Below, piece after piece: positions 61,870 through 64,000 of a DNA stretch of 64,000 bases. A model generated the notes under the pieces. The model saw only the letters and a list, made by a program, of their open reading frames with translations. It did no database searches and was not told the DNA's origin. Source of the stretch: Candidula unifasciata (lineage: Eukaryota > Mollusca > Gastropoda > Stylommatophora > Geomitridae); contig CAJHNH020000845.1 in assembly GCA_905116865.2 (NCBI GenBank), forward strand, positions 152,662 through 216,661, given 5' to 3'. The number at the start of each line of letters is the position of its first letter. Position 1 is the stretch's first letter. The translations under genes and the position numbers were made by a program.

Positions 61870-61996
61870 TGTTAGGCCAGTGCTTTTTAAAGTAGCCACT
61901 ACCTCTCTCGTTTGTTGCTGATGGGTGTGGGATAAAGGGGTACTGATTGATAATACGACATCGGTAGCGAAAGAGAGAAAAGAGGCAAAGAGAGAA

Positions 61997-62066
<70 letters not shown>

Positions 62067-62220
62067 ATTTTGATAAACTGTTTGTAACTTTGTCAGTGTA
62101 ATGTAACAGATTTAAATCGCCCGTGATTGCTCAATTTTCAAACTGGAAAAAAAAAAAAAATTATGTTGTAATCAATCAAATTCATTCTTTCTATTAAAGA
62201 ACACGTTATCCTTTTGTTTT
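61870..62220. repeat. Dispersed repeat, shared with 21960-22275
   Basis: ccagtgctttttaaagtagc (hAT-like terminus), ...ttgataaactgtttgtaact, ...ttatgttgtaatcaatcaaa. Interrupted by the (GA)n tract. Confidence 0.55.
61998..62063. repeat. (GA)n microsatellite
   Basis: About 33 GA units. Confidence 0.95.
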
Positions 62221-62544
62221 GTTTTAATATTCGCATTCTTCGATACTGACTGGAAGCATGGCCTGATATGAAGCTTCTACAATCACTAGTTATTCAAACA
62301 TGTATTTTTGAACAGGAGATTTTCTGTACTAACGATTTAACAGAATCTAACAGATAGCCTTTTAAAATGTGCGGTTTGTCCAGCTGTTAAATCACCGAAA
62401 CGTGTAGGGATTCTCTCCGAGCAGCGTAAACGAGCCTCGTTTCTTCGTGATTTACATAACTGACATAACAAAATATGGGCTTAGGAAAAACACACGGAGC
62501 AACGAAAAGCAGCCCCGTAAACAGTTAAACGTTAGTTGCGTATC

Positions 62545-62768
62545 CTTTACAGGACGTTGCAGAACCAACCCTAACAGCCCCTGGCTGTTGTGTGGTTTCT
62601 CTAGGCAAGTTACATCCAGTAGTTTGCCATTGCTTTCTGGATGGTCGGCTTTCTTGATACCACTGTCGAAACCAACGTAAGGCGCATTGCCCGCAGCTGG
62701 GATCGAACCTGGCATCCCGGCATTACGAAGCGAAGCGTTCGCATCGACTTAGCCACAGAGCCGACCCG
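62545..62768 (-). mobile_element. tRNA-derived SINE, best copy
   Basis: Minus strand: ggctctgtggctaagtcgat (box A) and gccaggttcgatcccagctg (box B, GGTTCGATCCC). Body ggatggtcggctttcttgat; end gcagaaccaaccctaacagc. Relatives at 31700-31935 and 27575-27645. Confidence 0.85.
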
Positions 62769-62769
62769 T

Positions 62770-64000
62770 AAACAGTACCTATCCTTTAGTTTATACAGAT
62801 CTTGAAGCTTCCAAACCATTTGCTGAACCGTAGATATTGAGAAGAAAAACAAACGAATCAAGCAAAAGTAAATTCTACTATATTGTTCTGATGTTTTCTT
62901 GACGTGTATTCTATCAAATGCCAGCGTATTTTATTCACCTCTTGGTTCAGTGGAACTTGTTTTGTTCTCTCTAAAAGCTCAACATCGGTGATTCTATTAC
63001 ACCGTTTAATTCCCTTTACTCTGCGAAGTCACCAATTAATGAATGTAAGCAGTTTATTAGTAATTGCCTTAGGTTTTCTTTATGTGTACCCGTTACTGGG
63101 GCCCTAATTATAACTTCTTTAGAAGCTGAACAGGGAATTGGGGATCCCTTTACCATTCTGACTGGGATCGAAAAATAAATAATCTTTGGGTGGTAAATGT
63201 TGTTGTTTTTTCTTTTCTTCTTGTGCTCGCGGCGTGTTGTTGACCGCACTTAAAATGGCGGGTGGCCGATTACGTTCTGGAAGCCTTTTTTGCGGGTTCA
63301 ATACCAGCTTTCGCGATAGACAGTTTACGTCAACCGTTAATGTAGGCACACATGAGAGCTGCCTTATGCATTTCTATTTTACGTGTGCAAGCTTGAAGAT
63401 GATTGCTAAAACTGGCAAGTTTTTCACTAGTTGTCACGTGGGACAGTAAATGATATTTTCTGCGGTCTCCACTGGCAGAGGAAATTAGTAGTTTTAGGGC
63501 GACCTGTTTGCTGTGAAGTTGAAGATTGTATCTTCCATAAATCTATGTATGAAAAACAAAACAGAAAATCGATCACTTTAAACCTAGCGCGGGCGGTGTC
63601 GGTTATAATTGTGGTCTGGTTTCTTTGTGCCAAATATGTTGACTAAGAAATGTTTATTGTAGCAAAACTAGTGGCTTTGAAGGGCACACTGGCACCTGGG
63701 GAAGGTTGTTGGGAGGAAGGCATGTATATTTCAACAAATACAAAACATGCACAAGTGCAGCACTTAAGAAAAAAAAAAAATTGAAAGTGTTGGAAACCGA
63801 TGAAGATCTCAGTTGATTACACTTATAAACAGAAGCTTCGTTGTAAGCCTGTCGAATGTAGTCAGTTTTGTTTCCCTCTCACCATTGAACCAAACCGAAC
63901 TTGAGATCTAAAGCGCAAAATGATTTAATAGACGCAAATTCTTTGATTGTTGAACTGACGACGACGACGAAGACGAAAGGCGAAATAGAAGAAGAAGAAG
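62770..64000. other. No supported gene
   Basis: Short open frames only. An ATG in gcggccgc-poor but CpG-containing context at 63253 (aaaatggcgg) has no convincing continuation. The window ends in (GAC)n/(GAA)n simple repeat (63955-64000). Confidence 0.5.

Overview
The window is animal nuclear DNA carrying one recognisable gene: a homeodomain-interacting protein kinase (Hipk) on the minus strand. Six coding exons are bounded by GT-AG introns and join in frame into 546 codons. They run from an ATG at 41197 to a splice donor at 970/969, and the gene leaves the window at the left edge. The protein holds a conserved N-terminal SUMO-type motif, Gln/His/Thr-rich linkers and most of the kinase domain. 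The rest of the kinase domain and the C-terminal regions lie beyond base 1. The repeat mix (many tRNA-derived SINEs, many 5'-truncated LINE tails, hAT MITEs, long C/G homopolymers, many minisatellites) suggests a lophotrochozoan, perhaps a mollusc. That taxon is inference; only 'metazoan' is secure.

Layout. 1-4.3 kb: Hipk exons 6, 5 and 4, with three tandem-repeat arrays in the introns. 4.3-33.4 kb: a single 29-kb intron holding a broken hAT transposon (10946-13233, perfect 8-bp target duplication), a deleted relative of it (20100-20573), several MITEs including a clean pair with one nested insertion at 25992-26707, palindromic foldback elements, a 1.5-kb 34-bp satellite, a G-homopolymer block and a LINE reverse-transcriptase pseudogene (30613-31695). 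33.4-41.2 kb: Hipk exons 3, 2 and 1 with short introns. 41.2-48.8 kb: probably the first intron, with a 23-bp minisatellite and SINE/LINE debris; a CRE/CCAAT/TATA-like cluster at 48.66-48.75 kb is the best promoter candidate. 48.9-64 kb: no host gene recognised. It is a graveyard of LINE 3' ends, repeat families in direct and inverted pairs, and two large satellites (44 bp x about 54; 32 bp x about 17).

How it fits together. No operon, CRISPR array or virus is seen. Apart from Hipk, nearly everything supported is repeat biology. The LINEs are preserved mostly as 3' ends, as expected from target-primed reverse transcription; one (48950-49736) still has an 11-bp target duplication. At least three non-tRNA dispersed families (called A, B and D here) have several copies and are not families I can name. 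Family A has a (GAA)n tail and repeatedly carries C/G homopolymers near its other end. Exon boundaries were placed by splice consensus plus alignment from memory to the HIPK family; repeat boundaries are approximate unless a target duplication is given.
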